A stretch of 64,000 bases of DNA from Pandoraea sp. PE-S2T-3 (GCF_002179965.1 NZ_NGUQ01000037.1:434001-498000), one strand, 5' to 3'. Positions 1 through 8,917 are shown, counted from the first letter of the stretch. The notes: generated by a model not told the origin, from the letters alone. A program made the numbers and translations.

Positions 1-59
1 CCACCGCCATTCATGTTGTTGTGCGCAATGAAGTGCTTATAAAACTCAAGGAGACAATC

Positions 60-596
60 ATGAAGAAGCTGCCTGCGGAAGTTGTTGCCTCGCTACTTGC
101 TGTCACGACCATCCCGATTGCCATGCTGCCGCTGCACCTGCCGCCGTGGGCGATCTTCATCAGCTGGGCCGCCACGTTCGCCATGGGCGGGCCGAGTCTG
201 GTCAATCTCAAACGCATCTGGGCCACGTTGCCGGTCGGGTCGTTTTTCGCGTTCCTGATCGTGCTCGGTTTCAAACAGGCCTCGACGCAGTTCACCGGCA
301 ACACGCTCGTGCTGGCCGAGATGGTGATTCTCTTCACCGGTAACGGCACGATGATGGCGCTCGCTCGCGTGTTCCCGGGCCTGAACTTCATTCCGGGCAT
401 GTTCTTCGGCTTTGCCACGTACTTCGCCACGTTGTTCGGCGGCTTCGGTCCCGTGCCGCAAGACCCGATGGCGGCGCTCGGTGCGGCCATCGCCATGAAC
501 GCGCTCGGCCCGGTGTACGCGTGGGTGAAGGAGCGCTACTCGGCCCCGGAAGTCACGCATCACCGCAACTGGAAGGGCTGGAAGGCCGAAGTCTGA
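60..596 (+). CDS. DUF1097 domain-containing membrane protein
   Basis: A 178-aa integral membrane protein of the DUF1097 family, whose function is not established. The protein is almost entirely hydrophobic, with about five membrane segments, an aromatic/proline-rich loop (LHLPPWAIF) near residue 25 and a short basic soluble tail ending NWKGWKAEV. The ATG at 60 is chosen because AAGGAG lies six bases upstream at 48-53; an in-frame ATG 13 codons earlier lacks such a site. It stands alone, about 120 bp before the gamma-glutamyltransferase. The family call rests on overall pattern and length. A transport role is possible but not shown. Confidence 0.75.
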   Translation: MKKLPAEVVASLLAVTTIPIAMLPLHLPPWAIFISWAATFAMGGPSLVNLKRIWATLPVGSFFAFLIVLGFKQASTQFTGNTLVLAEMVILFTGNGTMMALARVFPGLNFIPGMFFGFATYFATLFGGFGPVPQDPMAALGAAIAMNALGPVYAWVKERYSAPEVTHHRNWKGWKAEV

Positions 597-717
597 AGCC
601 CACGACTGAGGCACACGGCTGAAGCACATCAGTCTGCATGTCATCGCATGTGGCGGCGGGGCGCTTGCCGGTGTCGGGCGCGTCTCGCCGCGAGATAACA
701 CCACGCAGGGAGGGGGT

Positions 718-2562
718 ATGACGTTCGCAGGAAAAACGGCCGCCAGGCCGTCGACGACACAGGCAACGGCCGCAGGGCTGTCAGCGACACATTCGGGCAT
801 GACGGGGGACGGCGGGACCACGCGCCGCGATTTTCTGATGAGCACGGCGGCACTGGCCGGCAGCGCAGTGTTGCCCGTCGCAAATGCCGCAACTGCCGCA
901 ACTGCCGCGACCGCTGCGACCGCCGAGGCGGCTACGGCAGCACCGGCAACTGCGGCGTCCGCAGCATCCGCCACACGTGGCGATCCGCGTCTCGCGCAGT
1001 CGACGCGCGGCATGGTTACCAGCCCGCACGAACTGGCCAGCGAGGCCGGTCTTGAAGTGTTGCGCGCAGGCGGCAACGCCATCGAAGCCGCCATTGCCAT
1101 CGGTGCCGTGCTGAGCGTGACGTATCCGCATTTCACCGGGCTGGGCGGCGATGCGTTCATGGTCATCAGCGATCGCGATGGCAACGTGCGCACGCTGTCC
1201 GGCATCGGGCAATCGGCGGCAAAGCTGCCGGCCTATCGCGGGGAGATCCCCGTGCGCGGCCCCGGCGCGGCACTGACGACGGCCGCCACCGTCGCGATCT
1301 GGGAGAAGGCGTTCGAATTCGGCCGCACGCAATGGGGCGGCAAGCAGGCGTGGTCGTCGTTGTTCTCGCGTGCGACTGAATACGCGGCCAATGGTTTTCC
1401 GGTCACGCCGTCGCAGCAATTCTGGCAGACGCTGCGTGCGAACGAACTATCGGGCTGGGAAGGCTTCGCCTCGGTGTACATGCCGAATGGCCGCATTCCT
1501 CAAGCCGGAGAACAGTTTGTCCAGCCGGCATTGGCGCGCAGTCTCGACAGCATTGCGACCCACGGCGGACGCGAATTCTATGAAGGTGATCTGGCCGCCC
1601 GTGTCGCGGCGGGACTGAAGCGGGTTGGCTCGCCGCTTACGCTCGACGATATCGCCAAGACGCAGGCGCGCGAGGAAGTGCCGTTGCGTGTGCCGTATCG
1701 CGACGGCGAGTTGATTGGACTGCGTCCGCCCACGCAAGGGGTGACGACGCTCGAGATCATGGGCATTCTCAATCGCTTCGATCTGGCATCGATGCCGGAG
1801 GGGAGCGCGGACTATTACCACGTGCTGGTCGAAGCGGTGAAGCTTGCCTTCATCGACCGCAACCGGTATGTCGCCGACCCGGACTTTGTCGATGTGCCGG
1901 TCGATCGTTTGCTGGCGAGCGCAACGCTCGACGCCCACGCGAGAAGCATCCGCATGGATCGCGCGATGCCTTGGCCGCATGTGTACAAGACGGGTGATAC
2001 GGTCTACATCGGCGCCACAGACAGTGAGGGCAACTGCGTGAGCATGCTGCAAACGGTCTATTTCGACTGGGGCAGCGGCGCGGTGCTGGGTGACACGGGC
2101 GTGCTGTGGCACAACCGGGGCGCGTCGTTCAGTCTCGACGAGAGCAGTCCGAACGTGTTGCGTGCCGGCAAGCGCCCGTTCCACACGCTCAATCCGGGCA
2201 TGTATCTCAAGCAGGGGCGTCCGCACCTGCTCTATGGCACACAGGGTGCCGACGGTCAGCCGCAGACGCTGGCCGCGGTGCTCACCCGCCTGATCGACTA
2301 CGGCATGGACCCGCTAACCGCGCTCGGCCGTCCGCGCTTTCTGCTGGGCAAAACGTTCTCGGACAGCCGCGATAGCCTCAAACTGGAACAGGATGCCGGG
2401 GCGGCCGTGTTCACGGACCTTGCTGCGCGTGGGCATGAGATGAGTCCGTTGCCCGCGCAGAGCCAACTGGCCGGGCACCCCGGCGCCATTCGTATCAGCG
2501 CGCAAGGGCAGATGAGCGGGGCGCACGACCCGCGCAGCGACGGGCGTGCCTTGGGGGTGTAA
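718..2562 (+). CDS. Gamma-glutamyltransferase family protein, Tat-exported
   Basis: A 614-aa Ntn-hydrolase that cleaves or transfers gamma-glutamyl groups, as in glutathione use. The N-terminus carries a twin-arginine motif (TTRRDFLM, about residues 37-44) and a hydrophobic stretch ending NAATA, so folded export to the periplasm is likely. A low-complexity Ala/Thr linker follows. Family motifs include MVTSPHELAS, GGNAIEAAIA and FTGLGGDAFM. The autoprocessing Thr is Thr428 in KTGDTVYIG, so the chain should split into a large and a small subunit. AGGGAGGGGG precedes the ATG at 718. The protein resembles the YwrD-like branch more than classical GGT, so the substrate is open. Confidence 0.88.
   Translation: MTFAGKTAARPSTTQATAAGLSATHSGMTGDGGTTRRDFLMSTAALAGSAVLPVANAATAATAATAATAEAATAAPATAASAASATRGDPRLAQSTRGMVTSPHELASEAGLEVLRAGGNAIEAAIAIGAVLSVTYPHFTGLGGDAFMVISDRDGNVRTLSGIGQSAAKLPAYRGEIPVRGPGAALTTAATVAIWEKAFEFGRTQWGGKQAWSSLFSRATEYAANGFPVTPSQQFWQTLRANELSGWEGFASVYMPNGRIPQAGEQFVQPALARSLDSIATHGGREFYEGDLAARVAAGLKRVGSPLTLDDIAKTQAREEVPLRVPYRDGELIGLRPPTQGVTTLEIMGILNRFDLASMPEGSADYYHVLVEAVKLAFIDRNRYVADPDFVDVPVDRLLASATLDAHARSIRMDRAMPWPHVYKTGDTVYIGATDSEGNCVSMLQTVYFDWGSGAVLGDTGVLWHNRGASFSLDESSPNVLRAGKRPFHTLNPGMYLKQGRPHLLYGTQGADGQPQTLAAVLTRLIDYGMDPLTALGRPRFLLGKTFSDSRDSLKLEQDAGAAVFTDLAARGHEMSPLPAQSQLAGHPGAIRISAQGQMSGAHDPRSDGRALGV
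886..970 (+). repeat. Short imperfect tandem GCAACTGCC-type repeats coding Ala/Thr linker
   Basis: Between the Tat signal and the catalytic domain of the gamma-glutamyltransferase the DNA repeats GCAACTGCC/GCGACCGCT units, giving alternating AAT triplets of residues. It is visible in-frame and probably encodes a flexible linker that can vary in length between strains. Confidence 0.6.
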
Positions 2563-2601
2563 CGCCGCACGATTCGAAATTCAGCGGAAATCGCAGGAAA
2601 G

Positions 2602-2641
2602 GGTGCCCGACAACGCCGTGAAACCCCAGTTGTCGGGCACC
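2602..2641 (+). terminator. 13-bp hairpin after the gamma-glutamyltransferase
   Basis: GGTGCCCGACAAC (2602-2614) pairs perfectly with GTTGTCGGGCACC (2629-2641) around a 14-base loop. It lies 40 bp after the stop codon and before the LysR gene. There is no T-run, so it could be a weak terminator or an mRNA-stabilising hairpin. Confidence 0.55.
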
Positions 2642-2692
2642 TGTCGCGCGTGATACAAGATCGACTGCCCATCGACAATTCAAATAGTAACT

Positions 2693-3598
2693 ATGGCCGG
2701 CAGTGCGAAATCGAATCGACCGCTTTTCGATCTGGATCTGTTGCGCTCCATCATCATGGTGGCTGACTGCGGCAGTTTTACGACGGCTGCCGCACGGCTG
2801 CACTCGACCCAGTCCACCGTCAGTCAGAAGGTGCGCCGGCTCGAAGACATGGTCGGACACAAGCTGCTGGATCGCGGCAACCGCGAAGTCCACGCCACCG
2901 ATGCCGGTGAAATGCTGCTCGGCTACGCGCGTCAGATGCTTGCGCTCAACGATCAGATGTTCGAAGCGCTCTCGGGGGCCGTGGTTGCCGTGACGGTGCG
3001 CCTCGGCGTGCCGGAGGATTTCGTGACGGGGGCGACGACGCAGGTACTTGCGGGTTTCAACCGGCAGTATCCGCAAGTCAAACTCGAAGTTACGAGCGGC
3101 CTGAGCCGCGATCTGCTCGGCAGCTACGATCACGGCGAGCTGGATCTCGTGCTCGTCAAACAGCGGCGCAACAGCCGGGAATCGGTGGCATGCCGGCCGG
3201 AAAAGCTGGCGTGGATCGACAGTGCGACCCATCCCTCGTTTCAACTCGACCCCGTGCCGCTCGTCACGTTTCCGACGCGTGGCCTGTATCGCGACGACAT
3301 GATCAACGCACTCGAAGCCATGGGCCGCAACTGGCGCATCAGCTTCACGAGTTCGAGCCTGAGCGGTATTCAGGGGGCGGTGGCCGACGGTATGGGCGTC
3401 AGTCTGGTGCCGCCGCGCGCGGTGTTGCCGGGCCACGTCGTGCTGGGGCGCGCACAGGGGCTGCCGGTGGTCGACACGTTCGAGCTGGCGATCTTTCATC
3501 GACCCACGGCGGACGCGATGGTCAAGGCACTCGCCAAGGTGCTGGTCGGTATGCTGGAATCGAAAACACGATCCGCGAAGTCGTGCCGCAATGCATGA
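2693..3598 (+). CDS. LysR-family transcriptional regulator
   Basis: A 301-aa LysR-type regulator. The N-terminal winged helix-turn-helix spans about residues 10-70 (FTTAAARLHSTQSTVSQKVRRL) and is followed by the linker helix and a periplasmic-binding-protein-like effector domain from about residue 95. It is convergent with the ureidoglycine aminohydrolase gene on the other strand. With the nearby amidohydrolase this suggests, but does not prove, a role in purine or pyrimidine nitrogen metabolism. No clear ribosome site precedes the ATG at 2693. The effector cannot be read from sequence. Confidence 0.88.
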   Translation: MAGSAKSNRPLFDLDLLRSIIMVADCGSFTTAAARLHSTQSTVSQKVRRLEDMVGHKLLDRGNREVHATDAGEMLLGYARQMLALNDQMFEALSGAVVAVTVRLGVPEDFVTGATTQVLAGFNRQYPQVKLEVTSGLSRDLLGSYDHGELDLVLVKQRRNSRESVACRPEKLAWIDSATHPSFQLDPVPLVTFPTRGLYRDDMINALEAMGRNWRISFTSSSLSGIQGAVADGMGVSLVPPRAVLPGHVVLGRAQGLPVVDTFELAIFHRPTADAMVKALAKVLVGMLESKTRSAKSCRNA

Positions 3599-3632
3599 AA
3601 AAAGGCCGGTGCGGCGTGTCGCCGACCGGCCT
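3598..3632 (-). terminator. Rho-independent terminator of the ureidoglycine aminohydrolase gene
   Basis: AGGCCGGT (3603-3610) pairs with ACCGGCCT (3625-3632). Read on the minus strand the stem is followed by six Ts (complement of 3598-3603), a canonical intrinsic terminator for the gene ending at 3684. It abuts the stop codon of the convergent LysR gene and may serve both. Confidence 0.8.
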
Positions 3633-3683
3633 GATCCATCGCGATGTGCCGCTAATTTGCGACGGCTCCATCCTGCATGATCC

Positions 3684-4523
3684 TTAACGCGGCTGTGCGC
3701 CCAGCGTCAGATTCATGTGGCGATTGACATCCTTGTACAGCAGGTAGCGGAACGGGCCGGGGCCGCCGGCGTAGCAAGCCTGCGGGCAGAACGCGCGCAG
3801 CCACATGAAGTCACCGGCTTCCACTTCCACCCAGTCTTGATTCAGACGGTAGACGGCCTTGCCTTCGAGCACATACAGGCCGTGCTCCATGACGTGCGTC
3901 TCGGCAAACGGGATCACGCCGCCCGGCTGGAACGTGACGATGTTCACGTGCATGTCGTGGCGCATGTCCTGCATGTCGACGAAGCGCGTGGTGACCCAGC
4001 GGCCGTCGGTGCCCGGCATGGCAATCGGCTCGACGTCCTGCTCGTTCTTCACGAACGGCTCCGGATACGGCAGACCTTCCACGGCTTGATAGTGCTTGCG
4101 AATCCAGTGGAAGCGCGCCGTGCTCTGGCTCTGGTTGCGCAGTTGCCAGTCGGTGGCGGGCGGAATGAACGCGTAGCCGCCCGGCGTGAGCGTGTTCGCC
4201 TTGCCCTGAATCGTCACCGTGATCTCGCCTTCGACGACGAAGAGCACGCCTTCGGCCTTGTCGTCCTGCTCCGGCTTGTCGCTGCCGCCGCCGGCGCCCA
4301 CTTCCATGATGTATTGCGCGAACGTCTCGGCGAAGCCCGAGAGCGGACGGGCCAGCACCCACAGGCGCGTGTTGTCCCAGAACGGCAGATGGCTCGTCAC
4401 GATGTCGCGCATCACGCCCTTGGGGATGACGGCATACGCTTCGGTGAACATGGCGCGGTCGGTGAGCAGTTCCGTTTGAGCCGGATGCCCGCCGTGCGGC
4501 GCGTAATACGTGGTCTTCGACAT
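3684..4523 (-). CDS. allE: (S)-ureidoglycine aminohydrolase (bicupin)
   Basis: A 279-aa bicupin enzyme that releases ammonia from (S)-ureidoglycine, giving (S)-ureidoglycolate in allantoin breakdown. The length is typical of AllE/YlbA. The first cupin is around residues 75-125 (GVLFVVEGEITVTI, GGYAFIPPATDW). The second, metal-binding cupin is around 195-265, with candidate ligands in AETHVMEHGLYVLEG and a conserved C-terminus (YLLYKDVNRHM). Start: ATG at 4523 with AGGAGTCAC upstream on the minus strand. The neighbouring amidohydrolase may share the same nitrogen-salvage task. No allantoicase or ureidoglycolate lyase gene is seen in the window. Confidence 0.9.
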   Translation of the reverse strand: MSKTTYYAPHGGHPAQTELLTDRAMFTEAYAVIPKGVMRDIVTSHLPFWDNTRLWVLARPLSGFAETFAQYIMEVGAGGGSDKPEQDDKAEGVLFVVEGEITVTIQGKANTLTPGGYAFIPPATDWQLRNQSQSTARFHWIRKHYQAVEGLPYPEPFVKNEQDVEPIAMPGTDGRWVTTRFVDMQDMRHDMHVNIVTFQPGGVIPFAETHVMEHGLYVLEGKAVYRLNQDWVEVEAGDFMWLRAFCPQACYAGGPGPFRYLLYKDVNRHMNLTLGAQPR

Positions 4524-4684
4524 TGCTAGTGACTCCTGATAACGCTAGTTTTTCTCCCCATCGCTCGTCTTCGACTGCCTCGGCTACACCCTGCGCCTGG
4601 GGGCGCGCGCAGTGTGCTTCACCTCGGCGCGACGAACGCCAACGGTGCCATGACCTCGCGCAGGCCCGGCACCGCGCATGACAG

Positions 4685-5911
4685 TCAGGTCGGGGTGGAC
4701 CCTGCTGTGTCCTTCAACAGGGCGGCGTCCAGCGCGAGTTGCGCCGGGCCGCCCCAATAACGTCCGTGACGAATCACCGCGCGGGCAGCCGGTGCGGCAG
4801 CAACGGCAGCGGCAGCGTTGGGTGCGTCGAACACGACGAAGCTCGCTTCACTGCCCACTCGAAGACCGTAGTCGGCCTTGCCGATCACGGCGGCGGCGGC
4901 ATATGTGCCCATATCGAGTGCGACTTGCAGGTGTTCGTCGGTATAGAAGCCCGAGCGATAGCCGATCAGCATCGCGCGTTGCAGCATGTCGCCGTTGCCG
5001 TACGGCCACCAGCTGTCCTGAATATTGTCGTTGCCGGTGAACACCCGTACGCCCGCTTCGCGCAGCCGCAGAATCGGCGGGAACGCGCGGTCGCCGGGGG
5101 CGTTGGTCATGATCGAGACACCCGCATCGGCCAGCGCACGGGCGATCACGTCGAGTTCTGCGGGGCCGATATCGCCCAGCCCGTAGGCATGACTCACCGA
5201 CACACGGCCTTGCAAGCCTGCCGCCTGCGTCCGGGCGGCGATGCGGTGCAGTTGCGCGAGGCCCGTCTCACCCGGTTCGTGCAGATGAATGTCGATCTTC
5301 GTGCCGTGCTTCTCGGCAATGCCGAACACGACGCTCAGTTGCCCTTGAGCGTCGCCATCGAGCGTGGTCGGATCGATACCGCCCACGACTTGCACGCCTT
5401 CGCGAACGGCGGCTTCGAGAACCTCGGCCGTGCCCGGGCAGGTCATGACGCCCGCTTGCGGGAAGGCCACGAGTTCGATGTCGAGCAGATCGCGCCATTG
5501 ATCGCGCATCGCCATGACGGCGTGCAGATGCGTGAGGCCCGTGCTGGCGTCGACATCCACGTGGCAGCGCATGGCCACGGTGCCGAAGGCGACGCACTGG
5601 CGCATGAGCGCGTCGGCCCGTTGGGTCATCGGCGCGGCGGCGGCGATTTCCTCTTTTTCTGCGGCCAGCCGGTCGCGCAGCGTGGCGGCCGGACGATGCG
5701 GTCGCCAGCGGTCACCGAGAAAGCTCTTGTCGAGATGGATATGCCCGTCGACAAAGCCGGGCAAGACCAGCTTGCCTTGCAGATCGATGACTTGGGCACT
5801 GCCTGTGTCGGGGGCTTGAGGGCCGACGTACGTGAAGCGTCCGTCGCGCGTGGCGAGGTAGAGGGGACTGCCGTCGGCACCAACGGCGCCGACGAAAACG
5901 CGGTGAGTCAT
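4685..5911 (-). CDS. Cytosine-deaminase-like amidohydrolase
   Basis: A 408-aa metal-dependent amidohydrolase of the cytosine deaminase branch. The metal ligand motif HIHLDK sits at residues 57-62. Further family motifs are HLHEPG, a SHAYGLG histidine and TGNDNIQDSWWPYGNGD, which holds the late Asp ligand. These fit hydrolytic deamination of a pyrimidine-like ring such as cytosine, but relatives act on isopropylammelide and other N-heterocycles. The ATG at 5911 has GAGG about eight bases upstream. It lies about 160 bp upstream of, and on the same strand as, allE, so the two may be co-transcribed. Confidence 0.82.
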   Translation of the reverse strand: MTHRVFVGAVGADGSPLYLATRDGRFTYVGPQAPDTGSAQVIDLQGKLVLPGFVDGHIHLDKSFLGDRWRPHRPAATLRDRLAAEKEEIAAAAPMTQRADALMRQCVAFGTVAMRCHVDVDASTGLTHLHAVMAMRDQWRDLLDIELVAFPQAGVMTCPGTAEVLEAAVREGVQVVGGIDPTTLDGDAQGQLSVVFGIAEKHGTKIDIHLHEPGETGLAQLHRIAARTQAAGLQGRVSVSHAYGLGDIGPAELDVIARALADAGVSIMTNAPGDRAFPPILRLREAGVRVFTGNDNIQDSWWPYGNGDMLQRAMLIGYRSGFYTDEHLQVALDMGTYAAAAVIGKADYGLRVGSEASFVVFDAPNAAAAVAAAPAARAVIRHGRYWGGPAQLALDAALLKDTAGSTPT

Positions 5912-6130
5912 GGAGCGGCCTCTAAGCTGCCCGGGGCCTCGCTGGCGCTGCCTTCCTTCAGGTTGGCTGGGGTTGGCGCAATAGCGCCGCGGGGTCGCGT
6001 GGGGGCGTGAAGTGCGGGGAAAGACTTACAAGATAGCGAACGGACCGCGCATCGACAAATTAAATATCAAAATGCATGGCATTCGATTTCTAAATAGTTG
6101 AGTGATGCCCGGACCTCCCGGGCGATGACC

Positions 6131-6628
6131 TCAGCCGACGACGATGCTCAGTGGCCATTCGAACGTACCGGCGATTTCCGCGTCGCGATCCGTCACGATG
6201 GCCTTTAGCGTCAATTCCACGCTGCCTTCGGCGGCGACGTCGAGTTGCCAGAACGCATCGTGTGCGGGACGCGCTTCAAACTCGATCGGTTCTCCCATCT
6301 GCGGCACTCGGACGGTGGCCTCGGGGTGACTTTGCAGTGTCAGATTCGTCAGCACGTCCTCGTTGGCCAACTGCAAGTTGAGCAGTACGGCGTGCTCGCC
6401 GCGTACGGCGGTCGGCGACCACCTGACGCGTACCTGCCCGCCGGCCACGGCATTGAGATGAAGTTGCCCGTCGTTGCTTGTCAGTAGCGAGTCCAGGCCG
6501 TTGCATAGTGCGTAGCAACAAGCGGGCTCGGATTCCCCGGCGAGCAGCGCGCCGGTATCGATGACGAGCAATACGTTAGCACCGGCGGCGCTCGCCTCGC
6601 GCGCGTGGGGCGGCTTGTCTTTGGTCAT
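6131..6628 (-). CDS. AidA/PixA-family protein, divergent member
   Basis: A 165-aa soluble protein. The N-terminal strand NVLLVIDTGALL matches the TDVLVAIDTKAVL strand of the AidA/PixA protein encoded just upstream, and both end in a beta-rich domain with a FEWPLSI or YQWDPFI strand. It therefore looks like a diverged tandem paralogue. The middle part is quite different and lacks the usual PixA core motif (HVFMIVT). AidA proteins in Burkholderia are quorum-regulated and PixA forms inclusion bodies in Xenorhabdus; molecular activity is unknown. About 90 bp separate the two genes, which read the same way and are probably one operon. Confidence 0.65.
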   Translation of the reverse strand: MTKDKPPHAREASAAGANVLLVIDTGALLAGESEPACCYALCNGLDSLLTSNDGQLHLNAVAGGQVRVRWSPTAVRGEHAVLLNLQLANEDVLTNLTLQSHPEATVRVPQMGEPIEFEARPAHDAFWQLDVAAEGSVELTLKAIVTDRDAEIAGTFEWPLSIVVG

Positions 6629-6718
6629 CGTGAATTCCTTGCCGTGAGGCGTGAGGTCGCGCGATCCACCGAGCGGTGGATCGCCGCCAAATGAGGAGCG
6701 GGGGTTCAGTCAGCGCGC

Positions 6719-7219
6719 TCAGTCGTTACGAATGCTGATGAACGGATCCCATTGATAGCAGCCGCAGAGATTGCCGCTGCGATCCAAAATTTGAAACTGG
6801 AAGTGATACGTCACGCGGCCGGTCTTGAGCGTTTCGCAAGACCAGAAGTAGTTCGAGACCTGTTGTTTCTTCGGCTTGGACGGGTCGTCCGGATTGGGCA
6901 CGGGAATTTTGACTTCGGCCTCGCGCGGCGAGGGATCGGAGATCAACTTGACCTGAGTGCTCACGAATTTGTAGAAAATGCACGACTCTTCGAAGCCCAG
7001 CGAGAGCGAATTTTCCCGCCAGCGAATCACGTCGCCGATACGTGCGGCGACATCAAGCTCGCCGCCGGCTTGGCCGCTGACAACGTTCTTCTGCGTGACG
7101 ATCATGAACACGTGCTTGGCGTCGATCAACGGCGGATTCGACATGCTGCTGTTCCGGCCATACCGATCGAGAACCGCCTTGGTGTCGATCGCGACGAGTA
7201 CATCAGTAACTTCAGACAT
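6719..7219 (-). CDS. AidA/PixA-family inclusion body protein
   Basis: A 166-aa protein of the AidA/PixA family. Visible family features are the N-terminal DVLVAIDTKAVL strand, the KHVFMIVTQKNVVSGQAGGE segment, a central DVIRWRENSLS strand and the C-terminal CGCYQWDPFISI. No signal peptide is present, so it is probably cytoplasmic. The ATG at 7219 is preferred over an in-frame ATG 19 codons upstream because GGAGA precedes it. In Burkholderia the homologue aidA is controlled by acyl-homoserine lactone quorum sensing; I could not find a convincing lux box in the 290 bp upstream. Confidence 0.85.
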   Translation of the reverse strand: MSEVTDVLVAIDTKAVLDRYGRNSSMSNPPLIDAKHVFMIVTQKNVVSGQAGGELDVAARIGDVIRWRENSLSLGFEESCIFYKFVSTQVKLISDPSPREAEVKIPVPNPDDPSKPKKQQVSNYFWSCETLKTGRVTYHFQFQILDRSGNLCGCYQWDPFISIRND

Positions 7220-7512
7220 ATAAGTCTCCACAAATGGGTAGAGCGAGATGCCGTCAGTCCGAGAGGCGACGGGCACGACGCGCGGCGAAAAGCGATGCCT
7301 CGCGTTTCATTTGTGGAAGCTAGAAGGCGGGAAAGGGCGCGACAACCTATCGGCGTTGCACTGCGCTGAGACTCATAGGCGACGTTTGCGAGCAATACGT
7401 TGAGAACGTTGGCTTCGCGCGTCGTGCGGTGCGATCCGTCAAAAACTACAAAACGGCGGATTGAAACGACGCCGCCCGGACCGATGCGGCCCGGGCGGGT
7501 ATGGATGAAGGC
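7220..7512. other. Intergenic stretch upstream of the AidA/PixA pair
   Basis: About 290 bp without a convincing gene. It should hold the promoter of the AidA/PixA genes (leftwards) and the 3' end signals of the gntR gene (hairpin at 7472-7498). I saw no acyl-homoserine-lactone-type palindrome of the CTG-N10-CAG kind in it. Confidence 0.4.
7472..7498 (-). terminator. Hairpin after the GntR regulator gene
   Basis: CCGCCCGG (7472-7479) pairs with CCGGGCGG (7491-7498). It lies directly after the stop of the gntR gene that reads leftwards. T-richness downstream is weak, so the termination call is moderate. Confidence 0.5.
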
Positions 7513-8163
7513 TTACGAATTACGGTTGTGTTGCAGGCGGTCGAGCACATGAATGCTCAATCGCGCGGTGTGGCTGCGCATGGCGTTATAGGCGCCCTCG
7601 GCATCGGAGGCGAGCACCGCTTCGACGACTTTCTCGTGCTCGTCGAACGACACGGTGAAACGTTCCTCGACATCCGATTGCGCGGCGCGGAACGGCGCCA
7701 GACGTTCGCGATGGCTGTCGATCAGTGCCATCAGCGTCTTGTTTTGCGTACCGGCGCTCAGCAACTGGTGAAACTCGCGGTTGAGCGCGAGGTACCCGGC
7801 TTCGTCACCGGCATCCATGCATTGCTTGCTCTGAACGTGGAGCATTTCCAACTGCTTCTTCTGCATGGCGCTCATGCGTTGGGCGCTCAGACGGCAGCAC
7901 AGCGCGTCGAGTTCGCACATCGCTTCGAGCATGTCGGACAGATCGTCGACGCTGATGCTGGCGACGACCCCGCCCTTATGCGGCGTGAGTTCAATCAGGC
8001 CGCGCGCGTTCAACTCGCGCAGGGCTTCGCGAATCGGCGTGCGCGAGGCCTTGAAACGTTCGGCCAGCACAACTTCTTCCAGCTTCCGTCCTGGCGGCAG
8101 GCGACCGTCGATGATCTCGTCGGTCAACTCCCGGCAGATTCGGGCGGCAATGGTTTCGGCCAT
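7513..8163 (-). CDS. GntR-family regulator, FadR/FCD subfamily
   Basis: A 216-aa regulator. The N-terminal winged helix (residues 1-70) contains LPPGRKLEEVVLAERFKASR and TPIREALRELNARGLIEL, typical of GntR. The all-helical FCD effector domain follows, with metal/ligand residues in NREFHQLL and a C-terminal MRSHTARL. It is divergent from a VOC gene. A TTGTATACAT palindrome lies about 60 bp upstream of its own start, and further copies lie before the VOC gene, the porin and the dehydrogenase/FAH pair. That supports both autoregulation and control of the whole catabolic region. FCD proteins usually sense small carboxylic acids. Confidence 0.88.
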   Translation of the reverse strand: MAETIAARICRELTDEIIDGRLPPGRKLEEVVLAERFKASRTPIREALRELNARGLIELTPHKGGVVASISVDDLSDMLEAMCELDALCCRLSAQRMSAMQKKQLEMLHVQSKQCMDAGDEAGYLALNREFHQLLSAGTQNKTLMALIDSHRERLAPFRAAQSDVEERFTVSFDEHEKVVEAVLASDAEGAYNAMRSHTARLSIHVLDRLQHNRNS

Positions 8164-8224
8164 GGTTAGTTATCTCGTTGCGTGGACGTGCATTATTTTT
8201 TGAATCGACTTGAATTGGCTCGGA

Positions 8225-8234
8225 TTGTATACAT
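8225..8234. promoter_or_regulatory. Probable GntR operator, copy 1
   Basis: TTGTATACAT lies upstream of gntR, in the divergent gntR/VOC promoter region. It is one of four copies of the ATnGTATACAT palindrome in the catabolic region. It is a near-perfect palindrome, of a size typical for GntR dimers. Confidence 0.65.
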
Positions 8235-8365
8235 GCGGATTATAAGGGTATTTTTTCCCGAAGTTGTGGCCTGACGCCCCATTCGAAGGGAATGGCAGGA
8301 GATTTTGTTGATCGGTATCGCAATGTTGTATTCAAAAATGCATTTTGGAATGCAATTCACTGAGA

Positions 8366-8375
8366 TAGTATACAT
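8366..8375. promoter_or_regulatory. Probable GntR operator, copy 2
   Basis: TAGTATACAT lies about 75 bp upstream of the VOC start at 8450, in the same divergent region as copy 1. The GTATAC core is identical to the other three copies. Confidence 0.65.
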
Positions 8376-8449
8376 GTGAGTTTGCCGGCCCCCGGCAAGC
8401 CTCTGTTCGTCACACACGTGACCTATCGATACGAAGGAGACATTCCATC

Positions 8450-8917
8450 ATGGCCAAACTGCGTCATATCGCGCTTTCCGTGCCCGACCCCTGGAAGGCG
8501 GCCGAGTTCTACATGCAGGCGTTCGACTTCAAGAAAGTTGGCGAAACCGACTCGTCGCTCGCCCGTGGCGTGTACCTGTCCGACGGCGTCATCAACCTCG
8601 CGTTGCTCAATTACAAGAACGATGAAGCCGCCGGCGACCGCGGCCGCGAGTTCGTGGGCCTGCATCACATCGGCATCTGGGTCGATGACGTCGAAGCCAC
8701 GCGCGCCAAGATCGAAGCGGCCGGCGGGCGTTACTACATGGGCGAAGTGCCGGTGAAAAGCAACATCTTCTACGAGGTCAAGTTCTTCGACACGAACGGC
8801 GTGATCTTCGACGTGACTGCCCACGGCTGGGGCGGTGCATCGAAAGACGGCACGGGCAACGATGACGCGCCCAAGCTGCGTCACGAGGGTCTGCAAGCCG
8901 ACCGCAAGGGTCTTTGA
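8450..8917 (+). CDS. VOC (glyoxalase/dioxygenase superfamily) protein
   Basis: A 155-aa vicinal-oxygen-chelate protein with two beta-alpha-beta-beta-beta modules. Candidate metal ligands are His in LRHIALSV (about residue 5) and in LHHIGIWV, plus a late acidic residue in GVIFDVTAHG. Length fits single-domain glyoxalase or ring-opening relatives. AAGGAG lies about ten bases before the ATG at 8450. It is the first gene after gntR and has a GTATAC operator upstream, so it should belong to the GntR-controlled pathway. The chemistry (isomerase, lyase or dioxygenase) cannot be fixed from sequence. Confidence 0.82.
   Translation: MAKLRHIALSVPDPWKAAEFYMQAFDFKKVGETDSSLARGVYLSDGVINLALLNYKNDEAAGDRGREFVGLHHIGIWVDDVEATRAKIEAAGGRYYMGEVPVKSNIFYEVKFFDTNGVIFDVTAHGWGGASKDGTGNDDAPKLRHEGLQADRKGL

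Noticed and set aside
7220-7512. lux-type box upstream of the AidA/PixA genes
   Set aside because: No CTG-N10-CAG-like palindrome with reasonable flanks was found; only a weak CCTAT/ATAGG pair.
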